A stretch of 64,000 nt of DNA. Origin: Serinicoccus sediminis. GTDB taxonomy: Bacteria; Actinomycetota; Actinomycetes; Actinomycetales; Dermatophilaceae. The stretch lies in NCBI RefSeq assembly GCF_004153545.1, contig NZ_SDVA01000001.1:62001-126000 (forward strand), written 5' to 3'. The position numbers and the translations under genes are program-made. Of this stretch, positions 53,525 through 63,934 are shown piece after piece. The notes under the pieces were generated by a model, which saw nothing but the letters and a program-made list of their open reading frames with translations, did not search any database and was not told where the DNA came from. The stretch's first letter is position 1. Each line of letters begins with the position of its first letter.

Positions 53525-54241
53525 TCACGGCTCGAACCGGTAGCCCGCACCCGGGTGGGTCAGCAGGTGCCTCGGGTGTGAGGGGTCGTCCTCGAGCTTG
53601 CGCCGCAGGTGGGCGGTGTAGACGCGCAGGTAGTGGGTCTCCGTGGAGTAGGCGGGACCCCAGACCTCCCGGAGCAGGGTCTGCCGCCCCACCAGGCGGC
53701 CCCGGTGCCGGACCAGGACATCCAGCAACGCCCACTCGGTGGGGCTCAGCCGGACCTCCTCCCCCCGCTTGGTCACCACCCGCCGCGCGAGGTCGATGCG
53801 GATGTCCCCTGCCTCGACGACCGGTTCGTCGACGTCGCCAGGCGTCGCCCTGCGCACCGCCGCGCGCAGACGAGCCAGCAGCTCGTTCATCGCGAAGGGT
53901 TTGGTCACGTAGTCGTCGGCGCCCGCGTCCAGCGCGTCCACCTTGTCATCCCCGAGATGCCGCGCCGACAGCACGACGATGGGCACCGTGCTCCAGCCCC
54001 GGATGCCCGCGATGACGTCGAGCCCCGACATGTCCGGCAGGCCCAGGTCGAGGACGACCACGTCGGGGTGCTCCCCCGCCGCGGCCTCCAAGGCCGCCCG
54101 ACCGGACGAGGCGGTGCTCACCCGCCACCCCTGGACCCTGAGGTTGATGGCGAGGGCGCGTGCCAGCCCGGCGTCGTCATCGACGACCAGCACCGTGTTG
54201 CCGGTGCCGGCCGGTTCGGGCCGCTCGCTCACGGAGCTCAT
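53525..54241 (-). CDS. kdpE: Response regulator KdpE
   Basis: 238 residues. Receiver with VLVVDDD, phospho-acceptor D in VVLDLGLPDMSG and K in YVTKPF; winged-helix OmpR-type DNA-binding domain at the C-terminus (LSPTEWALLDVLVRHRGRL, LRVYTAHLRRKLEDD). It controls kdpFABC with KdpD. ATG overlaps the kdpD stop by ATGA. Very likely binds the tandem site at 61518. Confidence 0.95.
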   Translation of the reverse strand: MSSVSERPEPAGTGNTVLVVDDDAGLARALAINLRVQGWRVSTASSGRAALEAAAGEHPDVVVLDLGLPDMSGLDVIAGIRGWSTVPIVVLSARHLGDDKVDALDAGADDYVTKPFAMNELLARLRAAVRRATPGDVDEPVVEAGDIRIDLARRVVTKRGEEVRLSPTEWALLDVLVRHRGRLVGRQTLLREVWGPAYSTETHYLRVYTAHLRRKLEDDPSHPRHLLTHPGAGYRFEP

Positions 54242-56739
54242 GCGTCCCCCTGGTGGGGTAGGGAGCGTGGCAGGGTCACCGTCATGGTGAGGCCCCCGCC
54301 CGGGGTGTCCTCGGGCTCGACGCGAGCACCGATGGCGGTGGCCAGACCGTCGACCACGGCCAGCCCCAGCCCCAGCCCGCCCTCGGTGCCGAGACGCTGG
54401 AACGGCTCGAACATGACGGCCCGTCGGTCCTCCGGCACCCCCGGCCCGCGGTCGACCACCCGGACCTCGACCTCCCTCGCGGTGGCCGAGGCGGTGACCA
54501 GCACCGGCTCGTCCGCTGTCCCGTGACGGACGGCGTTGGACACGACGTTGGCCACCACCCGTTCGAGCAGACCGGGGTCCGTGCGGACGAGGGGCAGGTC
54601 CTCGGCCACCTCGAACCGCAGGTCGGCGAGCCACGGCTCGACCGCGACCGGCAGCACCTCCTCCAGCGACACGTCCGTCAGGACGGGCCTGACGGCGCCG
54701 GTCTGCAGCCTCGAGAGGTCGAGCAGGTCCCCGATCAGACGCTCGAGACGGCTCGTCGACTCCGAGATCGTCGCCACCAGGGAGTCCCGGTCCTCCGCGC
54801 GCAGCGCCGGGCCGGCGGCGAGGCCGTCCACCGCCGCCCGGGTCACCGACAGGGGGGTGCGCAGGTCGTGCGACACGGCCGCCAGGAGCGCGGTGCGGGT
54901 CGACTCGGCCCGCTCCAGAGCGCGCGCCGTGGCGTCCCGCTCCTGCAGCTGACGGCGCTCCAGGACGATGGCCGCCTGGGCGGCGAAGGCCTCCAGCGCC
55001 TGCCGGTCACTGGCCGGCAGCGCACGGCCGGTCAGCAGCAACCGGTGGTCGTCGTCGATGGAGACCTCGGTCTCGACGTCGCCCGGACCCGACCGGACCG
55101 AGCTCGCGACCCCCTCCCAGCCCGGCGACCCGGCCGCCCGGGACTGCAGGTGGACCTCGCGCACCGCGAAGGTCTCGCCGATCCGGTCCACGATGGCGGC
55201 CGCCGTGTCCTCCCCCGACAGCACCGAGCGGGCGAGCGCGGAGAGCGACGACGCCTCCGCCCGGGCCTGGTAGGCCTGCCCCGCGCGTCGCGCTGCCAGG
55301 TCGACGACCGAGGCCACCGCCACCGCGACCACGGCGAAGACCACGAGGGCGAGGAGGTCCGCCGGCTGGTCGATGGTCAGCCGTCCGGTCGGCTCGGTGA
55401 AGAACCAGTTGAGGATGCCGAAGGAGAGCACCGCCGCGGCGAGCGCCGGCCACATACCCCCGACGAGGGCGACGGCGACCACCCCGGTCAGGTAGACCAT
55501 GAGGTGGCTGGCGAGGTTCTCCTCGTCCTGGCCCACGAGCAGGAAGAAGGCGGTGACGACGGACGGCAGCACGACGCCGCAGACCCATCCGAGCACACGG
55601 CGGCGCGAGCTGAGCGGTGAGGACCGCGGCCCGAGGGCCCGGCCGGTCCCGGCCTCGTCGTGGGTGACCATGTGCACGTCGATGGCCTCGGAGAGCCGGG
55701 CGATGTCGGAGCTGGCCGACCCCAGGAGCGCCTGGCGCCACAGGCTGTGCCGGGAGACCCCCACCACGATCATCGTGGCGTTCACCCCCCGGGCGAAGTC
55801 CACGACCGCCGTGGCGACGTCCTGGCCCACCACCGTGTGGAAGGTGCCGTCGAGCGAGGCGGTCAGGGCGCGCAGCTCGGCCACGGTGGCCGAGGACGTG
55901 GTGGGCAGGTCGTCCGTGGGCAGCACGTGCACGGCGAGCAGCTCCGATCCCGAGGCCCGTTGGGCGATCCGCGCGGCGCGACGCAGCAGGGTCTCCGACT
56001 CCCGGCCACCGGTGATGGCCACGACGACCCGTTCCCGGGCCGGCCAGGTGCCGGAGATCTCGTGGTCGGCGCGGTAGCGCGTCAGGGCGTCGTCCACCCG
56101 GTCCGCGAGCCAGAGCAGGGCCAGCTCGCGCAGGGCGGTGAGGTTGCCCACCCGGAAGTAGGACGAGAGCGAGGCGTCGATCTGCTCCGCACGGTAGACG
56201 TTGCCGTGGGCCAGTCTGCGCCGCAGCTGCTCCGGGGACAGGTCGACGAGCTGAATCTGGTGGGCCTCCCTCACGACGTGGTCGGGGACGGTCTCCCGCT
56301 GGCGCACGCCGGTGATGGCCTCGACGTCAGCGGTCAGCGACTGCAGGTGCTGCACGTTGACCGTGGTGACCACGTCGATCCCCGCCTCGAGCAGGTCGTG
56401 CACGTCGCCCCACCGCTGCGCGTGCCGGGACCCCGGTGCGTTGGTGTGCGCCAGCTCGTCGACGAGGGCCACCTCGGGCGCGCGGCGCAGCACCGCTTCG
56501 ACGTCGAGCTCGGTCAGGGTGGCGCCCCGGTGCTGCACGGTGCGGCGGGGCACGACCTCGAGGTCGGCGAGCTTGGCCGCCGTCCCTGCCCGGCCGTGGG
56601 TCTCCACCAGCCCGACGACGACGTCCTTGCCCCGGGCGCGGCGGCGGGCCGCCTCGTCGAGCATGGCGTACGTCTTGCCCACCCCGGGCGCGGCCCCGAG
56701 GTAGACGGTCAGACGGCCACGTCGTGGCGGGCGGTGCAT
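54238..56739 (-). CDS. kdpD: Sensor kinase KdpD
   Basis: 833 residues from the ATG. N-terminal KdpD domain with Walker A GAAPGVGKT, a universal-stress-like domain (ALLGSASSDIARLSEAIDV), four membrane helices (DUF4118), a GAF domain and a kinase end with the His box AVSHDLRTPLSVT, N box NVVSNAVRHG and G boxes DRGPGVPED and GLGLGLAVVDGL. It senses low potassium and phosphorylates KdpE. An in-frame TTG 12 codons upstream is possible. Confidence 0.94.
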   Translation of the reverse strand: MHRPPRRGRLTVYLGAAPGVGKTYAMLDEAARRRARGKDVVVGLVETHGRAGTAAKLADLEVVPRRTVQHRGATLTELDVEAVLRRAPEVALVDELAHTNAPGSRHAQRWGDVHDLLEAGIDVVTTVNVQHLQSLTADVEAITGVRQRETVPDHVVREAHQIQLVDLSPEQLRRRLAHGNVYRAEQIDASLSSYFRVGNLTALRELALLWLADRVDDALTRYRADHEISGTWPARERVVVAITGGRESETLLRRAARIAQRASGSELLAVHVLPTDDLPTTSSATVAELRALTASLDGTFHTVVGQDVATAVVDFARGVNATMIVVGVSRHSLWRQALLGSASSDIARLSEAIDVHMVTHDEAGTGRALGPRSSPLSSRRRVLGWVCGVVLPSVVTAFFLLVGQDEENLASHLMVYLTGVVAVALVGGMWPALAAAVLSFGILNWFFTEPTGRLTIDQPADLLALVVFAVVAVAVASVVDLAARRAGQAYQARAEASSLSALARSVLSGEDTAAAIVDRIGETFAVREVHLQSRAAGSPGWEGVASSVRSGPGDVETEVSIDDDHRLLLTGRALPASDRQALEAFAAQAAIVLERRQLQERDATARALERAESTRTALLAAVSHDLRTPLSVTRAAVDGLAAGPALRAEDRDSLVATISESTSRLERLIGDLLDLSRLQTGAVRPVLTDVSLEEVLPVAVEPWLADLRFEVAEDLPLVRTDPGLLERVVANVVSNAVRHGTADEPVLVTASATAREVEVRVVDRGPGVPEDRRAVMFEPFQRLGTEGGLGLGLAVVDGLATAIGARVEPEDTPGGGLTMTVTLPRSLPHQGDA

Positions 56740-56790
56740 GCGGGCATTCTCGCTTCCGGGGTGCTGGCGGGCCAAGCCGGCCGCGGCGGC

Positions 56791-57420
56791 TCAGCCGAGG
56801 GCGTCGAGCTCGAGGTTGAGGGACAGGACGTGGACGCGCGGGTCGCCCAGGACGCCCAGGGCCCGGGCCGCGCTGTGCTCCCGCACGAGGGCCTCGACCT
56901 GCTCGACCGGCAGCCCGCGGGCCGAGGCGACGCGCTCCACCTGGAGGCGGGCGTAGGCGGGGCTGATGTGCGGGTCCAGCCCGGAGGACGAGGCGGTGAC
57001 GGCGTCCGCGGGGACCGCGCTGACCGGGACGCCGTTGTCGGCGGCGACGCTCGCCCGCCGCTCCTCGATGGCCGCCACCAGCTCCGGACTCTCCGGCCCG
57101 AGGTTGCTGCCGCCCGAGGCGAGGGTGTCGTAGTCCGCCGCGGACGGGCGGGGGTGGAACCACTCCGGTCCCTCGAAGCCCTGGGCCATCAGGAGCGACC
57201 CCACCACCTCGCCGTCCTCACGCCCCTCCGCCCGGGAGCCGTCGGCCCGCACCAGGGAGCCGTTCGCCTGCCACGGCATCGCCAGCTGGCCGACGGCCGT
57301 CACCGCCACCGGGTAGAGGAGACCGAGGACCACGGTGAACGCGATGAGCATCTGGAGGCCGGACAGGGTATGGCGTGCGAAAGCCACGGCGCCACGTGCG
57401 GTCGTGGTGGTGGAGGGCAT
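56791..57420 (-). CDS. kdpC: Potassium-transporting ATPase subunit C
   Basis: 209 residues. N-terminal helix MLIAFTVVLGLLYPVAVTAV and the KdpC blocks QGFEGPEWFHPRPSAADYD, SSGLDPHISPAYARLQVERV and LVREHSAARALGVLGDPRV. It stabilises the KdpFABC complex and aids ATP binding. Follows kdpB by 26 nt and precedes kdpD by 51 nt. Confidence 0.97.
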   Translation of the reverse strand: MPSTTTTARGAVAFARHTLSGLQMLIAFTVVLGLLYPVAVTAVGQLAMPWQANGSLVRADGSRAEGREDGEVVGSLLMAQGFEGPEWFHPRPSAADYDTLASGGSNLGPESPELVAAIEERRASVAADNGVPVSAVPADAVTASSSGLDPHISPAYARLQVERVASARGLPVEQVEALVREHSAARALGVLGDPRVHVLSLNLELDALG

Positions 57421-57446
57421 GGTGTGGGGACCTTTCGGGAGGGGGC

Positions 57447-59603
57447 TCAGAAGCCCGGGAGGAGGGAGACGAGCAGGTCGATGAGCTTGACCCCGACGAA
57501 CGGGGTCACCAGACCGCCGACGCCGTAGACGAGCAGGTTGCGGCTCAGCAGGGACTGGGCAGACTCGGCCCGGTAGCGGACACCGCGCAGGGCGAGCGGG
57601 ACGAGGGCGAGGATGACCACGGCGTTGAAGATGACCGCCGAGACGACGGCCGACTCAGGACTCGACAGCCGCATGATGTTGAGAGCATCCATCTGCGGCG
57701 CCACCACCACGAACATGGCCGGGAGGATGGCGAAGTACTTCGCGACGTCGTTGGCGACCGAGAAGGTGGTCAGCGCCCCGCGGGTGATGAGGAGCTGCTT
57801 GCCGATGCGGACGATGTCGAGCAGCTTGGTGGGGTCGGAGTCGAGGTCGACCATGTTGCCCGCCTCCTTCGCGGCGGCCGTGCCGCTGCCCATCGCCACC
57901 CCGACGTCGGCCTGCGCCAGCGCCGGTGCGTCGTTCGTCCCGTCACCAGCCATCGCGACCAGCCGCCCGCCCTCCTGCTCACGGCGGATGAAGGCGAGCT
58001 TGTCCTGGGGGGTCGCCTCCGCGAGGACGTCGTCCACACCGGCCTCCGTGGCGATCGCGCGGGCGGTCACCTCGTTGTCGCCGGTGACCATGACGGTCCG
58101 GATGCCCATGGCCCGCATCTCCGCGAACCGTTCGCGCACACCGGGTTTGACCACGTCCTTGAGGTGGATGACGCCGAGGACCCTCGCCGGACCATCCCCC
58201 GTCTGCTCGGCCACGACCAGGGGCGTGCCACCGGCCCGGGACACCGTGTCCACCTTCCTGGTCACGGCGGGGTCGGTGTCCGTGCCGGGTCGGGAGCCGG
58301 TGTCCTGGACCCACCGCAGGACCGCGCTGGCCGCACCCTTGCGCACCCGGCAGGGCACCCCGTCGCGGAGGACGTCGACGCCGGACATCCGGGTCACGGC
58401 CGAGAACTCGACGAGCTGCGCGCCGTCGGGGAGCACGGCTCGGTCACCGAGCTGGCTGTCGACCAGGTCGACGATGCTGCGACCCTCGGGTGTCTGGTCA
58501 CCGAGCGAGGACAGTCGCGCGGCGTGGGCGAGCTCCTCGTCGTCGGTCCCGGGGAGGGACAGCAGCTCGGTGGCCTGGCGGTTGCCCAGGGTGATCGTGC
58601 CGGTCTTGTCGAGCAGCAGGACGTCGACGTCGCCCGCGGCCTCCACGGCCCGACCGGACATGGCCAGCACGTTGTGCTGCACCAGCCGGTCCATGCCGGC
58701 GATGCCGATCGCGGACAGCAGGGCCCCGATGGTCGTGGGGATGAGGCAGACCAGGAGCGCGACCAGCACGACCAAGGACTGCCGAGAGCCGGAGTAGACC
58801 GCGAACGGCTGCAGCGTCGCCACGGCCAGCAGGAAGACGAGCGTCAGGCTGGTGAGGAGGACGTTGAGGGCGATCTCGTTGGGGGTGCGCTGCCGCTCGC
58901 TGCCCTCCACGAGGGCGATCATCCGGTCGACGAAGGTGGAACCGGGCGGGGCGGTGATGCGCACGGCGATCTGGTCGGAGAGCACGGTCGTGCCTCCGGT
59001 GACCGCGCTGCGGTCGCCACCCGACTCGCGCAGGACCGGCGCCGACTCCCCGGTGATCGCCGACTCGTCCACCGTCGCGACGCCGTCCACGACGTCCCCG
59101 TCGCCGGGGATCACCTCACCGGCGACGACGACCACGACGTCCCCGACGACGAGCTGCGAGGAGGGCACGGTCACCGTGTCCAGGCTCTCGGCGGTCCACC
59201 CGCCGGGGAGCGTGCCGGTCGGTGCCACGAGCCGCCGCGCCTCGGTCTCCTGCTGGGTCCTGCGCAGGCTGGAGGCCTGGGCCTTGCCCCGCGACTCGGC
59301 GACGGACTCGGCGAGGGTGGCGAAGAGGACCGTGGCCCACAGCCACACCGTGACCCACCAGGAGAACGCGCTCGGGCGGAGCACCGAGAGCACCGTGGTG
59401 AGGACCGCGCCGACCTCGACGAGGAAGATGACCGGCGAGGCGGTGAGCTGCCGAGGGTCCAGCTTGCGGACGGCGCCCGGCAGCGCGGCGCGCAGCTGGG
59501 CGAGGCTGATGCCCCGCGGGGTCGTGGCGTGCGTATGGGTCCGGTCCGGGTGCGGCTGCCCCGTCCCAGGGGTGCGGGTGGGGGGTGTCCGGAGCAGGGT
59601 CAT
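57447..59603 (-). CDS. kdpB: Potassium-transporting ATPase ATP-binding subunit
   Basis: 718 residues, P-type ATPase. Phosphorylated aspartate D332 in [16 protein letters not shown] in ITGESAPVL; hinge [20 protein letters not shown]-terminus is about 25 residues longer than usual and rich in Thr, His and Pro. ATG overlaps the kdpA stop by ATGA. Acts with KdpA in the membrane to import potassium at low outside levels. Confidence 0.97.
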   Translation of the reverse strand: MTLLRTPPTRTPGTGQPHPDRTHTHATTPRGISLAQLRAALPGAVRKLDPRQLTASPVIFLVEVGAVLTTVLSVLRPSAFSWWVTVWLWATVLFATLAESVAESRGKAQASSLRRTQQETEARRLVAPTGTLPGGWTAESLDTVTVPSSQLVVGDVVVVVAGEVIPGDGDVVDGVATVDESAITGESAPVLRESGGDRSAVTGGTTVLSDQIAVRITAPPGSTFVDRMIALVEGSERQRTPNEIALNVLLTSLTLVFLLAVATLQPFAVYSGSRQSLVVLVALLVCLIPTTIGALLSAIGIAGMDRLVQHNVLAMSGRAVEAAGDVDVLLLDKTGTITLGNRQATELLSLPGTDDEELAHAARLSSLGDQTPEGRSIVDLVDSQLGDRAVLPDGAQLVEFSAVTRMSGVDVLRDGVPCRVRKGAASAVLRWVQDTGSRPGTDTDPAVTRKVDTVSRAGGTPLVVAEQTGDGPARVLGVIHLKDVVKPGVRERFAEMRAMGIRTVMVTGDNEVTARAIATEAGVDDVLAEATPQDKLAFIRREQEGGRLVAMAGDGTNDAPALAQADVGVAMGSGTAAAKEAGNMVDLDSDPTKLLDIVRIGKQLLITRGALTTFSVANDVAKYFAILPAMFVVVAPQMDALNIMRLSSPESAVVSAVIFNAVVILALVPLALRGVRYRAESAQSLLSRNLLVYGVGGLVTPFVGVKLIDLLVSLLPGF

Positions 59604-61282
59604 GAGAGGGCCTCCGCGATGGGTCCGAGGGAGAGGGCGGGGATGAAGGTGAGGCCGGCCACCACGAGCACGGTCGAGCCCAGCAGGGCGACGAAGGTCG
59701 GCCGGTGGGTCGGGAGGGTGCCGGCGGAGGCCGGGAGGCTGGGCTGCGCGGCCAGCCTCCCGGCGAGCGCCAGGACCAGCGCGATGGGCACGAAGCGGCC
59801 CAGCAGCATGGCCAGGCCGAGCAGGATGTTGTAGTACGGGGTGCCGGTGCTGAGGCCGGCGAACGCTGAGCCGTTGTTGTTCGCCGCGGAGGCGAAGGCA
59901 TACATCACCTCGCTCAGACCGTGCGGCCCCGGCTCCTGTATGCCGTCGAGCCCGGGCGCGAGGACGACCGACAGCGCGGTCCCGACGAGGACCAGTGAGG
60001 GGGTCACCAGCACGTAGAGGGCGACCAGGGTGATCTCGCGCTGACCGATCTTCTTGCCGAGGTACTCCGGGGTGCGGCCGACCATGAGGCCGGCGAGGAA
60101 GACCGCCACCACGGCGAGCATGAGCATCCCGTAGAGGCCGGCCCCGACGCCGCCCGGCACGACCTCGCCGAGCAGCATCGCGAAGAGCACCGTCCCTCCC
60201 CCGGCACCGGTGAACGAGTCGTGCATGGAGTTCACCGCGCCCGTGGAGGTGGCCGTCGTCGACGCGGCGAACAGGGCGCTGGTCGCGAGGCCGAAACGGA
60301 CCTCCTTGCCCTCCATCGCGGCCCCCGCGGCCTGCGGCGCGCTGCCGGCGCCGGCCAGCTCGGCCCAGGTGGTGGCCAGGACGAGCGCCGCCCACAGGCC
60401 GCCCATGACGCCGAGGATGGCCCAGCCCTGCCGGCGGTCATCGACCATCAGCCCGAAGGTGCGCGGCAACGCCGAGGGGATGAGCAGCAGCAGGAAGATC
60501 TCCAGCAGGTTGGTCACCGCGTTGGGGTTCTCGAACGGGTGCGAGGAGTTGGCGTTGAAGAAGCCGCCACCGTTGGTCCCGAGCTCCTTGATGGCCTCCT
60601 GGGACGCCACGGGGCCGCCGAGCAGGTGCTGGGTGCCGCCGGTCAGGGTCGTGGTGGCGGTGTGCGGGTCGAAGGTCTGGATGACACCGCCGGCCATGAG
60701 CACGAGGGCGGCGAGGAAGGAGATGGGCAGCAGGATCCGGGTGACCCCCCGGGTCAGGTCGACCCAGAAGTTGCCGATGCGCCCGTCACCGCGAGAGCGC
60801 GCGAAACCGCGCACCAGGGCGACGGCCACGGCCAAACCGACGGCTGCGGAGACGAAGTTCTGGACGGTGAAGCCGGCCATCTGCAGCAGGTGCCCTGCCG
60901 TCGACTCCCCGGAGTACCACTGCCAGTTGGTGTTCGTGGTGAAGCTCACGGCGAAGTTCCAGGCGCCTGCCGGGTCGGCGCCCGGCAGGCCCAGGCTGAG
61001 GGGCAGCGCGCCCTGCAGGCGACCGAGCGCGTACAGCCCCAGGACCGAGACGCAGGAGAAGCCCAGCAGGCTGACGAGGTAGCTGCTCCACCGCTGGTCG
61101 ACGTCCGGGTCGACCCCGGTCGCGCGGTACCACGCCGACTCGACGCGTCCGCGGCGGGTCGTCGTGTAGACGGCGGCCATGTAGGCCCCGAAGGGTCGGT
61201 GGGCCAGGGCGAGCAGCGCGACGAGCAGCCCGACCTGAGCCAGGGCGGGAAGCACGGTGTCCACGAGTCCCATACCGCTCAC
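59600..61282 (-). CDS. kdpA: Potassium-transporting ATPase subunit A
   Basis: 560 residues with ten helices. Selectivity-filter type loops are visible: [30 protein letters not shown] and [12 protein letters not shown]. It forms the ion path of KdpFABC. The GTG start overlaps the kdpF stop by GTGA; an ATG three codons later is the alternative. Confidence 0.96.
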   Translation of the reverse strand: MSGMGLVDTVLPALAQVGLLVALLALAHRPFGAYMAAVYTTTRRGRVESAWYRATGVDPDVDQRWSSYLVSLLGFSCVSVLGLYALGRLQGALPLSLGLPGADPAGAWNFAVSFTTNTNWQWYSGESTAGHLLQMAGFTVQNFVSAAVGLAVAVALVRGFARSRGDGRIGNFWVDLTRGVTRILLPISFLAALVLMAGGVIQTFDPHTATTTLTGGTQHLLGGPVASQEAIKELGTNGGGFFNANSSHPFENPNAVTNLLEIFLLLLIPSALPRTFGLMVDDRRQGWAILGVMGGLWAALVLATTWAELAGAGSAPQAAGAAMEGKEVRFGLATSALFAASTTATSTGAVNSMHDSFTGAGGGTVLFAMLLGEVVPGGVGAGLYGMLMLAVVAVFLAGLMVGRTPEYLGKKIGQREITLVALYVLVTPSLVLVGTALSVVLAPGLDGIQEPGPHGLSEVMYAFASAANNNGSAFAGLSTGTPYYNILLGLAMLLGRFVPIALVLALAGRLAAQPSLPASAGTLPTHRPTFVALLGSTVLVVAGLTFIPALSLGPIAEALS

Positions 61283-61371
61283 CGGACCCGGTCGCTGCGC
61301 ACGAGCGCCACGACCAGGTAGACGACGGCCGCTAGGGCGAGCACGAGGCCGACGGCGTCCTCGGCGTTCAC
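61279..61371 (-). CDS. kdpF: Potassium-transporting ATPase subunit F
   Basis: 30 residues: [20 protein letters not shown] followed by [10 protein letters not shown]. Single helix with the [12 protein letters not shown] pattern of KdpF, a small stabilising subunit. GTG start overlapping the preceding 38-codon gene by GTGA. Too short for usual gene calling but clear. Confidence 0.92.
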   Translation of the reverse strand: MNAEDAVGLVLALAAVVYLVVALVRSDRVR

Positions 61372-61484
61372 CGGCGAGCCCCCCGTCCGACGGACTGGGC
61401 AGACGGAGCGCCCGTCGCGAGCGCGACCAGGGAGGTGATGAGGAAGAACGCCACGGTGAGGGCGATGTAGGCCAGATCGGTCAT
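61368..61484 (-). CDS. 38-residue membrane protein heading the kdp operon
   Basis: Begins [20 protein letters not shown], one hydrophobic helix, with a short Arg-rich end. It is coupled to kdpF by a GTGA overlap and is the first gene after the presumed promoter. I recall similar short ORFs starting MTDL before kdpF in other actinobacteria, but no function is established. Possibly an extra Kdp subunit or regulatory leader. Confidence 0.75.
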   Translation of the reverse strand: MTDLAYIALTVAFFLITSLVALATGAPSAQSVGRGARR

Positions 61485-61517
61485 GAGGACCGGTCTACGC
61501 CCCGCTCCGACCTCGCG

Positions 61518-61539
61518 TGAGGGTCGTTGACGGTTCGTT
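61518..61539 (-). promoter_or_regulatory. Tandem 11-bp direct repeat, putative KdpE site
   Basis: Minus strand reads AACGAACCGTC then AACGACCCTCA, two adjacent 11-bp repeats with 7 of 11 identical. OmpR/KdpE-type regulators bind such repeats. It lies 34-55 nt upstream of the first kdp gene, so it may overlap the promoter. Confidence 0.5.
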
Positions 61540-61617
61540 AGCGATCTGGGTCCCGCCCGTGACGGGATCTTTGCGGGCGTCGTCCGGAACAGGCCCTGCT
61601 CGTCGGTCGGGCGAGAC

Positions 61618-62985
61618 TCAGCGGGCCTCGCTCGCCCGGCGTACTGCGTCGACGCTCAGCTCGACGTCGTCCTCCGTGGTCGACCAGTTGCTGACCGAGA
61701 TCCGCAGCACCCGATGCCCGTGCCACGTGGAGCCGGTCATCCAGGTGGTGCCGTCCGCGAGGAGCCGCCGGACCACCTCGTCGGTGCGCTCGTCCGAGCC
61801 GAACGTCGCGCAGACCTGGGTGAACACCACGTCGTTGAGCACGGTGACGCCGGGCATGGCGCGGAGAGCCTCGGCGAAGGTGGCCGCGTGGCGGCACAGC
61901 CGCTCGACCAGCTCGGCAACCCCGTCGCGACCGAGGCACCGGAGCACCGCCCACACGGGGACCGCGCGGCCACGCCGGGACAGCTCGGGCACCTTGTCCA
62001 GCGGCTGGCACACCTCGTCGCGCAGCAGGTAGGCACCCTGGACCCCCATGGCCGCCTGGAGCGCCGCGGGGTCGCGCACGATGCACAGGCCGCTGTCGTA
62101 GGGCACGTTGAGCGTCTTGTGGGCGTCGGTCGCCCACGAGTCGGCGCTCGCGTGGCCGCGCACGAGGTGCCGGTATGCCGGTGACCCGGCAGCCCACAGC
62201 CCGAAGGCGCCGTCGACGTGCACCCAGGCGTCGTGCCGGTGCGCGGCGGCGACGGTCTCCTCGAAGGGGTCGCTGGCGCCGGAGTGGATGTTGCCGGCCT
62301 GCAGGGACACCAGGGCCGGTCCTGGCGCTCCCTCGGCCAGGGCCTCCTCGAGCGCGTCGGGCCTCATCCGTCCCTGGTCGTCGACGGCCACCGTCTCGGG
62401 GGCCCCGAGGCCGAGGTAGCGCAGCGCGACGTCGACGGTGTCGTGCCGCTCGGCGCCGACGAGCACCCGGACGCGCGGGCCCCCGGCCAGCCCGTGCCGC
62501 GCGACGTCCCACCCCGCGCGGCGGAGCACGGCGTCACGCCCGGCGGCGAGCGCGGTGAAGTTGGCCATGGTGGCGCCGGTCGTGAAGCCGACGGCGCTCT
62601 GCGCGGGGAGCCCCAGCAGGTCGAGCAGCCAGTCACTGGCGATGTCCTCGACCGCGCTGTGGGCCGGCGTGACCGTGCGCAACCCGGTGTTCTGGTCCCA
62701 GGCGCTGACCAGCCAGTCGGCGGCCAGCGCGGCCGGGTGCGTGCCACCGATGACGAACCCGAAGAACCGCCCCGAGGCCATGGCGGTCAGCCCGGCGTCG
62801 CTGGCCTCCGCGAGCAGCGCGACGGCCTCCTCCGGGGGGCAGCCTCGCTGCGGCAGCTCGGGCCCGAGCGCGGTGATGAGCTCCTCGATGGACGCCTGCG
62901 GGGGCACCGGCCGCTCCCGCAGCGAGCCCAGCCAGTGGAGGGCTCGCTCGTGCGCCACCTCCAGCGCCCGGGAGTAAGAGCTCAT
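61618..62985 (-). CDS. PLP-dependent group II decarboxylase-like enzyme
   Basis: 455 residues. Fold type I PLP enzyme: VGFTTGATMANFTALAA, AERHDTVDVALRYLGLG, substrate-side HVDGAFGLW and the PLP lysine in DAHKTLNVPYDSG. Related to aromatic amino acid and tyrosine decarboxylases, although aspartate or cysteine sulfinate cannot be excluded. ATG chosen; a TTG 12 codons upstream with GGAGGA nearby is possible. Convergence of kdp promoter region lies just downstream. Confidence 0.88.
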   Translation of the reverse strand: MSSYSRALEVAHERALHWLGSLRERPVPPQASIEELITALGPELPQRGCPPEEAVALLAEASDAGLTAMASGRFFGFVIGGTHPAALAADWLVSAWDQNTGLRTVTPAHSAVEDIASDWLLDLLGLPAQSAVGFTTGATMANFTALAAGRDAVLRRAGWDVARHGLAGGPRVRVLVGAERHDTVDVALRYLGLGAPETVAVDDQGRMRPDALEEALAEGAPGPALVSLQAGNIHSGASDPFEETVAAAHRHDAWVHVDGAFGLWAAGSPAYRHLVRGHASADSWATDAHKTLNVPYDSGLCIVRDPAALQAAMGVQGAYLLRDEVCQPLDKVPELSRRGRAVPVWAVLRCLGRDGVAELVERLCRHAATFAEALRAMPGVTVLNDVVFTQVCATFGSDERTDEVVRRLLADGTTWMTGSTWHGHRVLRISVSNWSTTEDDVELSVDAVRRASEAR

Positions 62986-63029
62986 CTCCGGAGTGTGCTC
63001 CTGCCGCGCTCCTCCCGACAAGCAGGTGC

Positions 63030-63827
63030 TCAGGCCTGAACGTGCTGGTCCAGCAGCTGTCGGATCGCCCGGGTGATGGCCGGGTCGGTGGCGTGGTGGG
63101 TCGTCAGCCAGCCCAGGACGGCTCGCGCGGCGTCCGCGTTGCGCTCGTAGCCCGGGACCATCCGGGGCAGGGGGAGGTCCGTCGGCAGGTCGGCCTGCTC
63201 GATGCGGCGGGTCGACTCGAATCGGTCGGGGTGGTCGAGCCGCGAGGCGGGGTCGAGGCGCACGAGCGCGAGGACGCGGTCCACGGCATACACCTGGATG
63301 AAGCGCATCGCGGTCAGGCGCTCCCCGCGCAGCTCGCGGTGGAGCCCGACGTAGAGGTTGGTGAGTGCCTCGTCGAGGTGGACGTCGACGGTGTCGAGGA
63401 CGGTCGGGCTCGGCGGCGGCGCGCCCGTCAGGAGGTCGCGGCCGTCACGGGACCAGACCACCCGGGCGCCGACGACGGGCAGGTCGGCGAGCTCGTCGGG
63501 GGTGAAGACGGCGTACTCGACGAAGAGCCCGTCCTCGAACAGCGCCTTGCGGCCGTTCGGGTCGTTGGCGAAGCTGTAGGCGACTCGGCCGCCGAAGCCG
63601 GCGAGCCAGCCCGGGTCCTGCTGGTAGCGCTGCTTGGTCGAGGCGCTGTCGACGACGACGAAGACGTCGATGTCGGAGTGCTCGTCGAAGCGGTGGGTCT
63701 CCTCCCCCGCCGACCCCAGGCCCAGGACGGCCAGGACGTGGTCGTCGTGGCCCAGGTGGGCGGCCAGGTCGTCCAGCCGCAGCAGGGTGGGGTGCAGGGG
63801 TCGAGCGAGAGGTTCCGGTCGCGACAT
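63030..63827 (-). CDS. Nucleotidyltransferase-fold protein
   Basis: 265 residues. GLGSAGEETHRFDEHSDIDV carries the GS and DxD motifs of pol-beta-type nucleotidyltransferases (minimal NTase or aminoglycoside-like group). The C-terminal half is helical (LYVGLHRELRGERLTAMRFI). Substrate may be an antibiotic or a small metabolite; no resistance context is visible. 44 nt before the PLP gene. Confidence 0.8.
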   Translation of the reverse strand: MSRPEPLARPLHPTLLRLDDLAAHLGHDDHVLAVLGLGSAGEETHRFDEHSDIDVFVVVDSASTKQRYQQDPGWLAGFGGRVAYSFANDPNGRKALFEDGLFVEYAVFTPDELADLPVVGARVVWSRDGRDLLTGAPPPSPTVLDTVDVHLDEALTNLYVGLHRELRGERLTAMRFIQVYAVDRVLALVRLDPASRLDHPDRFESTRRIEQADLPTDLPLPRMVPGYERNADAARAVLGWLTTHHATDPAITRAIRQLLDQHVQA

Positions 63828-63934
63828 GTCGTCGTCCTTTCGGTGAAGGTCGACGTGTCAGCCCGTATGGGGTGCTCCCACCGGGGTCGCGACATGGTCA
63901 GCGTAGTCCTGCGCCACCGACCAGCCGTTCCGCC

